This document shows, piece by piece, positions 1 through 11,125 of a DNA stretch of 64,000 nucleotides. Under the pieces are notes generated by a model. It saw nothing but the letters and a program-made list of their open reading frames with translations, was not told where the DNA came from and ran no database searches. The first letter of the stretch is position 1. Every line of letters starts with the position of its first letter. This DNA is from Endothia cerciana (lineage: Eukaryota > Ascomycota > Sordariomycetes > Diaporthales > Cryphonectriaceae): assembly GCA_026119935.1 (NCBI GenBank), contig JALRMH010000001.1, positions 682,001-746,000 of the forward strand. Reading direction: 5' to 3'. The translations under genes were made by a program, and so were the position numbers.

Positions 1-1095
1 GATACCATTTTGACTTCGTTGGTTGATGCAGTACTGATCAACCCATAGATAGGTATTGAAGTCCAAGTTCGAGAGTGACCTTGATCGCATCTTGTATCGT
101 ATTAGGACTTTCCTTTGCGAGGGCGAGGCATTCAGATGTTGTTGCGTGGTTAGAAGTACTGGCTGTTCTTGCTGGTAGCTAAGCGCAGCAAATTTTACGT
201 TGCTTGGGGGGAGCAATGACCGATCGTGCCTTACGGTCAATGACTTGAAACCCAGGTATGTTATGCGCCTCACAGTCTGAAAGGGCACAAGGTTCGCTGT
301 GGTTGTTTTGGCAGTCAGAGAGCCATTCCCTGATGATGCTGAAATCGATAGATTTTGTCGTGAAGTAAACGATGTTGAGCCTTTTGCCGTGTTCCGTGAG
401 GTTCTTTGGTGATAGGTGTACAATATAAGGGGGAGGACACTCATTATGTCAGCAGCTGGGCACACCTTAACTACCTTCTGGCCCTCTGGCCTTCTGGCCC
501 TCTGTTTCTTCCTTTCCTTTCTTCAGACAACACCAACTGAATTGACTGATTCTTCTCATCATACAGACCAGACGTTTGCCCCAGCCCCTTGATACTTAGC
601 CGCGTTGAACAAACTGGTGAGGGCTGAGCGGCCGCAGGACAGTGGCCTGCGGATGTCTGACCGTGGGGCATGGCGCATCAAAACCTCGCCAGAACGCGCC
701 AGGACCCGGTCCGGTAGTGGCATGTCTTCTGCCCTGCGCGTGTAGAGCTCGTGGGTTATTTATTTATTATGACAGGGCTACGATCTGGGTGGTACCTTGG
801 TGACGCGCAGCCACATTGCTCTATTGTACCCACCAAAGTCTGCACGGAGGCAGCCAGCAGCTTGGCTTCGACAACCTGCGCACGCTGCCCAGGTGGAGTG
901 CTGTGGCAGCCTTGTCGATTACGAACACCCTCGTCACCAATCAGCTCACTCCAAGGTGTTTATCGAACCCGTGAGCAAAATCCGTCGGAGATTGCAGATC
1001 CCTATGGATCAATGCTAGCAGGCACATCGCAGGAGCACACAGTAATGGACTGAAGTCAAGTTCATGGTTGGATTGCTTTGAATTTTGATCCACTG

Positions 1096-1110
1096 CCCCC
1101 CCCCCCCCCC
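1096..1110. repeat. poly-C tract, 15 bases
   Basis: Uninterrupted run of 15 C in intergenic DNA, one of nine C or G runs of 12 or more in this window, all outside coding exons. Confidence 0.95.
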
Positions 1111-1331
1111 TTCTCAGTACTCTTGTCTGACAGCTCCTAGGTAGGTATCACAAAGACTTGTCCATCTCTGACACACAGTATCATTGGTAACACGAAAGTC
1201 AACAAACAACCCGGTCCGAATCTTCTCATCCATCCTGTACCATCTGTCATCCTGCCAAAGGTAGCAATTAAGATTGCCCGAAGCTCTCGACTCCCGGGTT
1301 CTGGACAGCCATGGGAATAAAGATTCTGGGC

Positions 1332-1378
1332 AAAAAACAACAACAACAAAAAAAAAAAAAAAAAAAACAAAAAAAAAA
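1332..1378. repeat. A-rich low-complexity tract
   Basis: About 47 bases of almost pure A with a few CAA units. It creates long but meaningless Lys/Phe-rich open frames on both strands. Confidence 0.9.
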
Positions 1379-1894
1379 GGGCATGATGCCGAGAATCGAA
1401 AGTGAGGCAGGTGCCTTCCCGGATCAACATAAAGACAGCAAAGATTTTGGCGTGTTTCTTTTGCACGATCCCTCTTGCAGTTCCGTTCTGCCCTGCTGTG
1501 AAGATTGCTTCCCATCTCGACATCGAGAAAGCCAGATAAATGAAAACAAGTCGTGTTGGGTAAGCCCTCCTTTTGTCCGCAGAGGCACACGTGATTTTAT
1601 GTATGCGGTATAGGCTCATGCGAAATGAAGTGTGAACGCCCGCCTGCGGATTCCTGGTATCTTCTAACAGGCCGATCCCCCTTGATAAACTCCTCGGAAA
1701 AGATAATGCATGTTTCCTTCTGTGTGTCGTAATGTGTATTACACATGAGATTCTGGTGAAGTTGAGTTGAAAAGCGTTCTCTTTCGGGGGAAAGCCTCGT
1801 CAAAGAATAGAAGCCCGTCCTTCAGAACGCCACGCCGAATGTCATGCCGTATTAGCGCGCCCGCAGTCAGTACCATTCATGTTGTTTACATCGA

Positions 1895-4800
1895 TCACGA
1901 GTCAGCCAGTTTGGCGAAATGTTTGGACCAGATCCAGCCGACCAGATCGTTTGGATCGTCCTGGTTTTTGGCGAGCCATAATTCACCCTTCTCAGCGATG
2001 ACATCAAAGATCTGATAAGATTCTTGGTTAGCAAGGTGGTTGGTTGCAGGAGTTATGGCAAGGGAGAAACGGACCTCTCCGGCTGTGTATGTCAGATAGG
2101 GATAACCAGCCTCGTGCTTCGTTGTCTCGATATTGAACTCGAACAGGGATGCAGCAAGCCACAACACGTTGTAGCCCTTGGTGTTATGACGCTCGCGCGA
2201 CGATCCACGGGAAGATGAGCCAGGCTGAGGCTCTTCGGGGGTCTCGGTCAATGGCAAGGCCGACTGGAAAAGCCCAGAATTGCGGTGTCCGTCACCACCA
2301 GAGAGTGGAGGGCTGGTGGCAGAGTTCGATTCCCGCCGCAAATGATTCGAGGACAACGACTCGATGCTAGGTCTTGGCATGCCCGCAGAGTCATAGCTCC
2401 GTCCCGTACCAGGACGTGTCGTAATGGGCGGGACGCTGCGTGGGACGCTGGAGAGATCAGAGGATGCCGGCGAAGCAGGACCACGCGAGCCAAGGCCGGC
2501 ATAGTAGTCCCGGTAGAAGTAGCTGGAAGAGTTGGGGATACCACTGTTGTTCGGCGGGGGAGGCGATGCCGGAAATGATGGATTGTGTTGCTTGGCGAAG
2601 TCCGGAGTGGGCAGCACTGGTACCTGGTCACTTGTCATAGACAATCCCCGGAGCCGTGGGGTTCCAAGATCAGATGGCCGTGACCTGGTCCTGGAGACGG
2701 GCTCGTCTGCCGTGGATTGAGAGGTTCGGGACTTCATGGTGGTGTTCAGTATGCCAAGAGCCATGACCTGTTCCTCCATCTCCTTGAAGTCTCTCTGGAA
2801 GGTGGTCACGATGTCGGATACATCGGCGGATTCTGTAGCTGCCGCAAGAGCCCGGATCTTCTCCCTCCAGATGAACCACCACTTGGCCTGAATGTTGATC
2901 ATGTTGCCGAGGCAGATGTTGCCAACTTTTTCAGTCAGCGCAGAGAGCTGCGGCAGTTCCTTCTTCAGGGTGTCGTTCAATGCCTCGTAGTGCTCCACCA
3001 GCTCTGAGAGCTGTTTGTCCATCTTCTTGCCGCTTTTCTTCAACTGAACAGATTTCTCATAGTCGAGGCGTCTCTTGTTCCGCTTCTTCATGGCGAGTAG
3101 AGGGTTTTGATAGCTCCGGATGACCAGCTCGAACGGCTCTATCACATGTTTGCGGATCGCAAAGAGCTGTTCTCTTGTTAGCTAGCGCGGCCTCGGTTGT
3201 TGATCGGCGTGCTTACATGTTGATCCAGGGCCACTGTCTTAATGTCTCTCATAGAGACATTGAATTGGACCCATTTGGCTTCAAGCTCCGGGTACGGACC
3301 CGGTTGAAGCCTCATCACTAGCTCCATCGCAGACAAGTAATCCAGGAATGTCTGTACATAGGCCGCAACCTGCCTAGTATAGAATTCCACATCTCGAAGA
3401 ACCACCTGTAATCGTAGATAGTCATCGCTGAACTTTTCGTTGAGCTTCAGATACTCGGGATCCTCAGGTGTTCGGTTGCCGGAGGCTTGCAGCTTGTCAA
3501 CCCTCTTGCCGAAGGCCCTGGCGAAACCGGCCTTGACATCAGAGTCTTTTCCCTTCCTGCCTACAATCTGTCCGACCAGTTCAAAATTCTTCTTGGTCTT
3601 GTTGATTTCCAGGATCGCATTCTCAACGGAGACCCGTGCGGCAACCAAGTTTTCCCGGTCAGGATGGTCCTCGGGAGTGTACTGTAACAGCTGAGCGATG
3701 AGGTTGGGATACTTCGTGATCCTCTGCATCGGTTTGATGAGAAGCGAGTCTAGATTCCACGCAGCTGTGAGATCCCTAGCAACCTCGTTGCACTCGTTCA
3801 ACCAAACCTGCACGGTTGGGTCTTGCTGGATCTCGATCAGACGCTTGTTGGCAACGTCGCTCGTCCGAAGGAATCCCTCGTGCGCCGCTCTCATCTGCTC
3901 GATGTTCTTCATGAATGCCGGTCCAATGACGGTCAGACGATCCTTGCCATCGTCTGTCTCGTCGTTTGTTGTAGCAGTACTGGGGGGCGATACAAGAGTC
4001 GTTGAAGACGGTGTGGCTGCAGGAACAGCTGATGCTGAGGTCGAAGCGATCGAGCCGATGGTATGCGCATCCGAGAGAGTTGCGTCCTCTTTTAGCATTG
4101 GGGATCGCCTTCCTCGAGGCACGTACACGCTTGTGACCCCGTCCTTGAGTTCGCTCAGGAATGTTGTATGGAAAGCGACGATCTCGTGGGTATTGCGGAA
4201 GATCAACTTGATGGTCTTGTCGTCAAGCTTCGGGCATGCCTCCGCTGTACCTTTGTAGATCTCCTCAACGACGTTCATGTCCCTGACGAAGACTGCTTCC
4301 GTATCCACTATTTCTCTGATGCACAGTTGACGTTGGCGCAGGCGACTCTTTGCTTTCCTGGCTGGGCCGGACTCCCCGTCTGCGTCCTCTGACACCTTGC
4401 GCTCGCCCTCAACAGGCGTCTGGGTGGGAACGCAGCTGTCGAGAGACTGAGGAGACGAGGCGTCCTGATAATCATCGCTGTCCCTGCGTGATACCGGAAA
4501 GCTGATGGTGCCATGCTCGTCTCTTGTCGTGGGACTAGTTGGCCTGTGGTCGTCATAGTAGCCACTGACTGGCCGTGAACCAGCTTCGGGAGGTGGAGGT
4601 GGCGAGTGATCCGGCAGCCTGGGGATACGTGGACCACGATCAAGCCCAGGGGCGTAGGATCCAAAGAAGAGGCCTCGCGTTTCAAACTCTGTCACACGAT
4701 GGTACTCAGTGTTGTCCTCGTCTCCGCCGCCATCCATGTAGTAACGCCGTCTGAACGAGGAGTCATCGTCTCGCAGCGATTGAGGCCGAGACCCGTCGGC

Positions 4801-7800
4801 TTCACTGGCGTCGAGGTAGTCCAGACGCCGTGAGTCCCTACTGCTGTAAGACAGATCCGTCCACATCGATTGCTGGCTCGATCGATTGGCCGGAGTCGTC
4901 ATCGAAGGGACATTGAGACTGTTCGAGGTGTCTGGGGTGCGTTGTGCTTCACCTGAGCCCGAGGGACCATCTGAGATATCAACATCAGAAGCTGTGTAAG
5001 TTGAGTCTCTCAGACTGGCGATGTTGTCCTTCAACCGCGGCCCAGTGTAGAAGTCCTCCAGTGAGTCCATTTGTGGCTCGTCCTGCGGCTGCATGTAATC
5101 TGCCTCTTCCTGCTCGGCGTATGGCGGGGAGCCGAAGCCGGCATCTCGACTTATGATAGTGACAGTAGTTGTACGATACGGCTGCGCGACATACGGCTGC
5201 GGCTCGTACTCATCCTTAACTGTAGTTTGTGGCTCGGTGACGGGCTCGACTGTGTGCTCAACCTGAGCTTCTGATCCTTCTTGCAATTCGGGGTGATCCT
5301 CAGGGATGTGATGCGATTCGGTCTCGCACACTGAGACCGTGTCGTAGTCCTCCGTGAAAGCTCCAGGAATCGGAGGCTCAGCTGCAGATGTGGTCCACGT
5401 CGACGGGCCCTGAGGGCCGGCTCCGGGAGAGGATGGCTCCAGAGATATAGTGATTGGGATGCTCTCTTCGTCAGCGATGTCCTCGAACGGATCCTTGTAG
5501 GTCGCCCTCTTGTAGGATGACGATGATCGCGGGGCAGCCGGGGCTTCAGTCTGGGCGTTGATGACAGGTGCCGGCTGTTCGGGTGCCACGTCGTGCGTTG
5601 AGCGCTCAGGCACGGGCGGCTCCGTCTGTGCTTCATTATCAAATTCAGTGATGACGCTAGTTTCCGAGATGGCTGATGGAGGCGCCTCATCCCGGTCGAA
5701 TGGCGGTGACCCTACGCTTGGGAAGGTCCCGGGAAGCCCTAGGGTTGGAGAATCAAGGCTTAGGGCAGGCGGGTTCGGCCGGGCAGTACTCGGCGCTTTC
5801 TCGTCCTCGGTTGACAAAGCTTCATCGCCAGCTGCTCCGGGGTTGCCCTCCTTTCGTGACTCCACATCACGGGAGCCATCGGATGGTCTGAGCGGCTCTC
5901 TCGCTTGGCCGAGTGCTGCAGCCTGTGCTGCAGCCTCGGCAGCGGCAATCTGTGCCTCTGCTCGGGCTTGTGCGCGAGCCTTTGCCTTCGCAGCCGCCTC
6001 GAGTTCCTTCTTCCGCTTCTCCGCTGCAGCTTCCCTTGCCTCCCTCGCTTCCGTGTCTCGTATCGTCTTGCTGTATTTGAATTTTATTGTCTCTCGTCGC
6101 TGCGCAAAGTCAACCGGCCCGCCCAGCGACAGCTTCCTCCTCCGGGCCGGCGGCGCGTCTTGTCCCGAATCAGGCCTCGCCGAGGGTCTGAAGGCTGGTT
6201 TGTGGGGAGACTTGGAGCGGTCGATGGCTTTCAACCTGGAGCTAGCTGTAGTCGCTTGCGATACGGGCTGCCTCGGTCGGGAACTTCGAAGTGGAGGAGA
6301 CAGCTTTGGTGGCGGGGAGATGACAGCCGCAAGCCGAGAGTTGGTGGAGTTCGGTACAGGAGTCTTTCGAGCTGCCGATGAGCCGGTTGGCGTCTTTGAT
6401 CGGGTAACAGGTGTCTTCGCACGTGCCACGGGGGTGTTTTGCTGTCTCGACGTCCTTCCGCCAGGTGCCACCCGCCGCATTCCTGCTGGCGAGTTGGAAC
6501 GCGTCGACGCCGGGCTTGTAGGATCTGATGGTGTGCTCAGTTTCTTGTTCATGACGGGAAGCCGAGAGGACGGAGATGAATGAGGCGAGTATGACTGCTC
6601 CAATTGTCGCCGCAGTTGCGGGTTAGTATTGATCGGGGGAAGCTTTGACCCAACCTGATCACTTTGCGACCTGCTGTGAGACCTGGTCGTGCCCTCGTCG
6701 GCGTGGTGTGTGCCATTGCTCTGAGGTGAGGAGGCCCCGCGATACCAGTCGGTAGGCGAGGCAGGCTCCGCGAGGGCGTCTGATTGACTGCGCTGATGTT
6801 GTGTTGAGGGGTCCTGCCCTGGGGACTCTGCTGCCCTCGACAGCGGGTCATCTTCTATGCCAAACCCCGGCGTCTCTGCGTTGGCATCCTCCTGCCGTAT
6901 CTCCCCGAAGAGGAGAGGTTCCCCCGGAGCGGACGGCGGGAATGACGATTGCTTGTTCAGGGAGGCCGATGATTTGTTGTTGGCGTGCGTGGTTGAGGGG
7001 GCGGTCGCCTTCGGTCGGTTGATGCGGCTCGCAAAGGACCGTGAATTGGTCGAGACCTGGTCTTCCGGCATGAACCTAGACCGCTGGGTGCCACCAGATG
7101 CGTTGCTCTTGGGAGAGTCACCTCCGGTCGCACGCAGCGATGAGTACGACGGGGCGTCGCCCATGGTCGCGGAACGCCCGTTGACCGCCCTTATGGTGCC
7201 GCCCCTGGCGACATTTCGTGACGGTACCCGGCGGGCCTCAGCCGGGGACTGCGTCCCGTTCTGCTCGAACCTCTTCTTCATGTCCTTCACACTCGCTCTG
7301 GCGACGGGGGGCACGGCACTTCCAGTGGCCGAGCGCAACCTGGATCCTTCGTTGGCCGTGGACCGGTCGTCGACGGGGTTCGAGGCTGAGCGGTGGATGG
7401 GCCTCGTGCCAGAGCGACCGCCTGGTAGGGCTGGCAGCTTGGAGGGAGGAGTGCCGTTGGTGTTGCTGGTGGTGTTGGACCGTGCGGGTGGGGCCCGGCG
7501 GCTGGTCGAGGCGGCTGAGGCCATGGGGTCGTGTTTCGCGGCCTCGAAGTTCCTGTAGCCTCGGTAGAAGTCGTCAGGGCTCCCTCCAGGGGCGGAGACG
7601 GTAGCATTTGAAGCTGCAGCATGAAAGTTGTCTGCTGCATAGAACGCGGGTGACGGGTCGAAGGGCGAGTCGTGGGACGGGACACGGTGGTTCTCGTCCG
7701 AGGCAGCATACGGGTCGAAGGAGGAGTCGGCATAGACAGGCTGGTCGTCGTGTTCGGCGTGTTGTTGTTGTTGTCTGGACGGGGAGAAGTGGGTGGGGGG

Positions 7801-7899
7801 GTCGCGGTGGGTTTGGTGGGAATGGGACGAGGGCGAGAAAGCTACCGCCAGGCCAGGGCCCTGGCGAAGATCCTCGTCTTCTCGATTGCTTCCGTCCAT
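1895..7899 (-). CDS. RhoGEF (DH)-BAR-SH3 domain protein, Tuba/DNMBP-like
   Basis: Predicted exchange factor for a Rho/Cdc42 GTPase coupled to a membrane-curving BAR domain, expected at sites of polarised growth or septation. Three exons on the minus strand: 3217-7899, 2075-3166 and 1895-2011, giving about 1963 residues. Intron 1 (3167-3216) has a GTAAGC donor, GCTAAC branch and ACAG acceptor. Intron 2 (2012-2074) is 63 bases and in frame, so it would read through as 21 spurious residues inside the SH3 domain. The N-terminal ~1180 residues are Ser/Pro-rich and disordered, with an Ala/Glu/Lys-rich coiled stretch. The DH domain spans about 1188-1443 and contains LLIKPMQRITKYPNL plus a ~60-residue Ser/Thr-rich insert. 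The BAR domain covers about 1447-1703 (LFAIRKHVIEPFELV across the first junction). The SH3 covers about 1895-1958 and ends VGWIWSKHFAKL. The ATG at 7899 opens directly into the acidic N-terminus. Domain order is clear; the exact GTPase target is not. Confidence 0.9.
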
Positions 7900-8679
7900 G
7901 GTGGCCAGGACATCACTCCTGCTCGTCTACTCCTACTGTGGATGCAGGCCAACGAGCTCGGGGCTGTCCCTGGGGCCGGGTCGTACTGTAGAGGTAGGAC
8001 TGGGCGTTCGCGGGTGGTGAAACTTTGGGGAGGGGGGGGGCGCGCCGCTGGACGGGGTCGCGAGCGTCGGGTAGCCTGCTGTGGCACACGCTCTGACAGG
8101 TTTCCCACTGCTACTGCCACTGCCAGTGGGACTGATGGTTGAAACGTAGCTGGGTGGATGGTTGAGGGTAAGAGATCATGCAGTCACCAGCGGAGGGGTT
8201 CGCTGGGGTCAGAGACGACGAGCATTGGAGTGCGGATGCGCAATGTGAGTGGAGGATGGGGCTTGAGGGTTTCGGTTGGACAGAGGAGCACCCCAGGCAC
8301 TCCCTGCGACAGCGGCAACAAGGGAGGGCCGCCGTGGGCCAGAGGCAAGCAAGGACCTGCGAGACGTGGACGGGCCGGGCGTGTGGTGTGTGGTGCCTGG
8401 CGAGGGGCAAACTTGTCTCAATCAAATGTTCGTCGATACTGGTTAATATCTCTGGTTGTGGCCTGTACGTGGCCTGGAGACGGCGACCTGTGTTTCCGCG
8501 CAGTCATGGATCGAACCCTGGAGGGGGGGAAAAAAGACCGGTGAGCCTTGCAGGGCTAGGGCTGGTGGTGAGTGAGTGATTGTGGTACGCAGCAAGCAGG
8601 TTACGGGCCCAAGATGGCGCCTACCCGAGCTGATGGCGCAAATTGGACTCCGGGAGGCAAGAAATCAAATCCACGGCGA

Positions 8680-8691
8680 GGGGGGGGGGGG
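8680..8691. repeat. poly-G tract, 12 bases
   Basis: Uninterrupted G run about 780 bases upstream of the RhoGEF start codon. Confidence 0.9.
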
Positions 8692-8751
8692 AGGTGGGTG
8701 AGGATTTGCGGGAAAGAGGACTACTGTCATGGCTACGACTCCTCGCTTGCA

Positions 8752-8777
8752 GATTGATTGATTGATTGATTGATTGA
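8752..8777. repeat. GATT tetranucleotide microsatellite
   Basis: About 6.5 perfect GATT units in tandem in intergenic DNA. Confidence 0.95.
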
Positions 8778-9599
8778 ATGAGCTGCAAGTGACTCTGCCA
8801 GGCCCCTCAGCTTTTTTGTTGCAAGTGTCAGTCCCCCGTACCTAGTGACCCCGTAATCAGGGTGTACTCCGTTGCAGTAGCTGCAGCCCCACGGCAGGGA
8901 TCAGTGTGGGTGCACCGTCCTGTCCGCGGCCGGCCACGTCTGAATTGCGACCCAACATCAGGAGTCAGGCCAGGTCATCATCGAGCTTCGAGGAGGAGAG
9001 GAGGGTAAGGGGCATGGCCTCAGTCGCAGGCTCTCGTGGGATGCCCAATTGCTCCCCTCCTCCCGAGGCAGGTGAAACGGCGGATAAACCTTGGGCTGTC
9101 ATCATCATCACCACCAACAACAACAAAAGAAACAGAAGGGGGTGAAAGGAAGGAAAAAAAGAAAAAAAAAGAGGAGATGATGACTAGGCGACACGAGATG
9201 GCCGTGCGCGTGGAGAGGTACGTGCCTGGAGGTACCGGCCGTAGCGCGGGGCCCACTTTCCCGTACTGCCAGTACGGTACTGATTGGGGCCCGATACACC
9301 GGGCCATGTATAGCTAAGCCACTCGCTGAGATGGTACCGTATACACCCACACCATCTGGCCGACCATCTGGGGGCAGATTGCCAGGAGGACGCCCGATTC
9401 CTGAGTGAGTGAACTGAGGGGTGATACCGCCAGCAAATCCTCCTGGACTTTCTTCCGAGACGCATGCCATACATAGTACATACCTGGCTGCCGGGATGAT
9501 GCCTCTCCTGTTCTTGCCGGACTTTCTCGAGGCTGGAAGCGGCGCTGATCGGTCAAGCAAGGGAGCCACTACTCTGTATGTACCACAAGTACGTCCGTA

Positions 9600-9636
9600 C
9601 ATACATACATACATACATACATACATACATACATAC
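9600..9636. repeat. CATA tetranucleotide microsatellite
   Basis: About nine perfect CATA units. On the minus strand they read as Met-Tyr-Val-Cys repeats, which produces a false open frame. Confidence 0.95.
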
Positions 9637-10261
9637 CACCCACACCCAGTAGCCAGCCAGTCACCACCTGCTCTAGCATGGTATTCTACTGTGTATGTCT
9701 CACCTGCTGGGTCCTGACACTGACGCTGCTGCTATGGCCACCGGGTGTATCCGTGGTGGTATCATCGAGAACCCATGCTGGATGACCTCGGAAAGCCGCC
9801 GAAGCGACCTTCAGTAATCATCATATGATATGTAGTGTAACCCTTGGTGATCCCCCCCCCCTCCCCCGTCGAGGGCCTTGACCCGTATTGTTTCGCGTTA
9901 TAGACAAGGCCTCATCCTCTGCTACATAGTATGATAAACTTTCCGCTTTACGATGGCGGTGGGCTCTGCTGCCGTGGCAGGGGGCCTCCCGAAATGAGCC
10001 GAAACCTTTGGGGAGGTTGAGCCAGCCATTCTTGAGGGCTGGCATCATGTCAGATGTACGGTCCCGTGTCTCGCCATTGCGGGTATCTATCTACTATGTA
10101 GCATCTGTACGGAGCACTACTAGAACATGTAGCGACCTGGACCTGGACACGGCACACTGGATCGGCAAGGCCAGTTGTGTTGGCCAACCGCACAGATCCG
10201 AGAATCAATCTCGTAGCAGATCATATATGGGCCAACGATCGACTGCATTGCCTAAACGAGA

Positions 10262-10304
10262 ACGAGAGAGACGGAGAGAGAGAGAGAGGGTGGGGGGGGG
10301 GGGG
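10262..10304. repeat. GA-rich tract followed by 13 G
   Basis: GA-dinucleotide-rich stretch running into an uninterrupted 13-G run at 10292-10304, about 0.8 kb upstream of TERT. Confidence 0.9.
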
Positions 10305-11125
10305 AGAGAGGCCCCACAGCCACACGGTTGAGTGTCCTCGGAAGGGCTCTCGGGCTGACCCAGCCGTACTTATGGGACAACGTTGGTGATATGTAAATGT
10401 CCCAACCCCAGATGCGGACATCTCGAAGAAAGAAGTGACCGGTCCTCTTGCAGCAAACGGGCTGCTGGGGTCCCCGTGGCAGTCCCGGCAGCAGTGAGGA
10501 TGGAACACGCGCTGGAGGAGGGCTGCTCTCAGTACCCGCAGTCGCAGTACGCTGTCGCTAAACCACAGTGGCTGGCGGTACCGTAGTAGCCCACCTGCGC
10601 TAAACAACGGCCCGCAAGCCGGTGGTGATCCCACTGTCCCACTGCCCCACGTCCGTGTCCTCGGCCGAATTTCGCCTAGGCAAACTGAGCAGCACATCAC
10701 ACGGCACACACCACCAAACACGTACCACTCACTACACACACTCACACACACACCTGACGCGTCGGATTCCGGGAGTGAGGAACACGGCAGCAGACTGAAG
10801 CGAGCCGACATCCTGCCACACCAATCTGGCCGACGCAATGGGTTGACAGTTTATTTCTTCGTTTCTTCTAGTTCCATATCTCCCCGCGATCAGCCTCTCC
10901 TCAGACAACTCCGATTTCACGAAGGGACCTATAGTTGATCCGAGCGGCACGGTGGGGGATTCAGATGACACGCATGAAGGCGCGTGGTTGTGGAGCAACT
11001 ACCAGTCCAGGACTCATGCCATGAGGCGCCAGATCTCACGCCTGCATTGATCGAGCAACGTTGGTGCCTGGGGTGATGGCCAAAGCTCGAGCCATCGGGA
11101 GCACCTGCACCTCGGAGTCATTGAC

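Larger units (their letters stand above)
1..1894. other. intergenic region, left edge of window
   Basis: I see no supportable gene here. Open frames are short and in several overlapping frames, with no family resemblance. The region holds a 15-base C tract and an A-rich stretch (listed separately). Its right part is presumably the 3' untranslated and downstream region of the minus-strand RhoGEF gene that ends at 1895. Confidence 0.6.
7900..11125. other. intergenic region between divergent RhoGEF and TERT genes
   Basis: About 3.2 kb holding the upstream regions of both genes. I find no supportable coding exon. It contains GATT and CATA microsatellites, a GA tract followed by 13 G, a 12-G tract, a 9-G run at 8032-8040 and a 10-C run at 9852-9861. 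Promoter elements cannot be named from sequence alone. Confidence 0.6.

Noticed and set aside
1114..1619. two overlapping minus-strand frames of about 160 codons
   Set aside because: Both are carried by the A-rich tract (poly-Phe) and resemble nothing.
2318..2340. tRNA T-arm-like sequence GTTCGATTCCC
   Set aside because: It lies within exon 2 of the RhoGEF gene on the coding strand's complement, and no acceptor, D or anticodon arms surround it.
5558..6583. 341-codon plus-strand frame opposite the RhoGEF gene
   Set aside because: Ser/Gly/Ala-rich antisense of the disordered linker, with no motif of its own.
9108..9626. 172-codon minus-strand frame starting in the CATA repeat
   Set aside because: It begins with Met-Tyr-Val-Cys units from the microsatellite and runs into a Phe run from an A-rich tract. 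No protein-like content.
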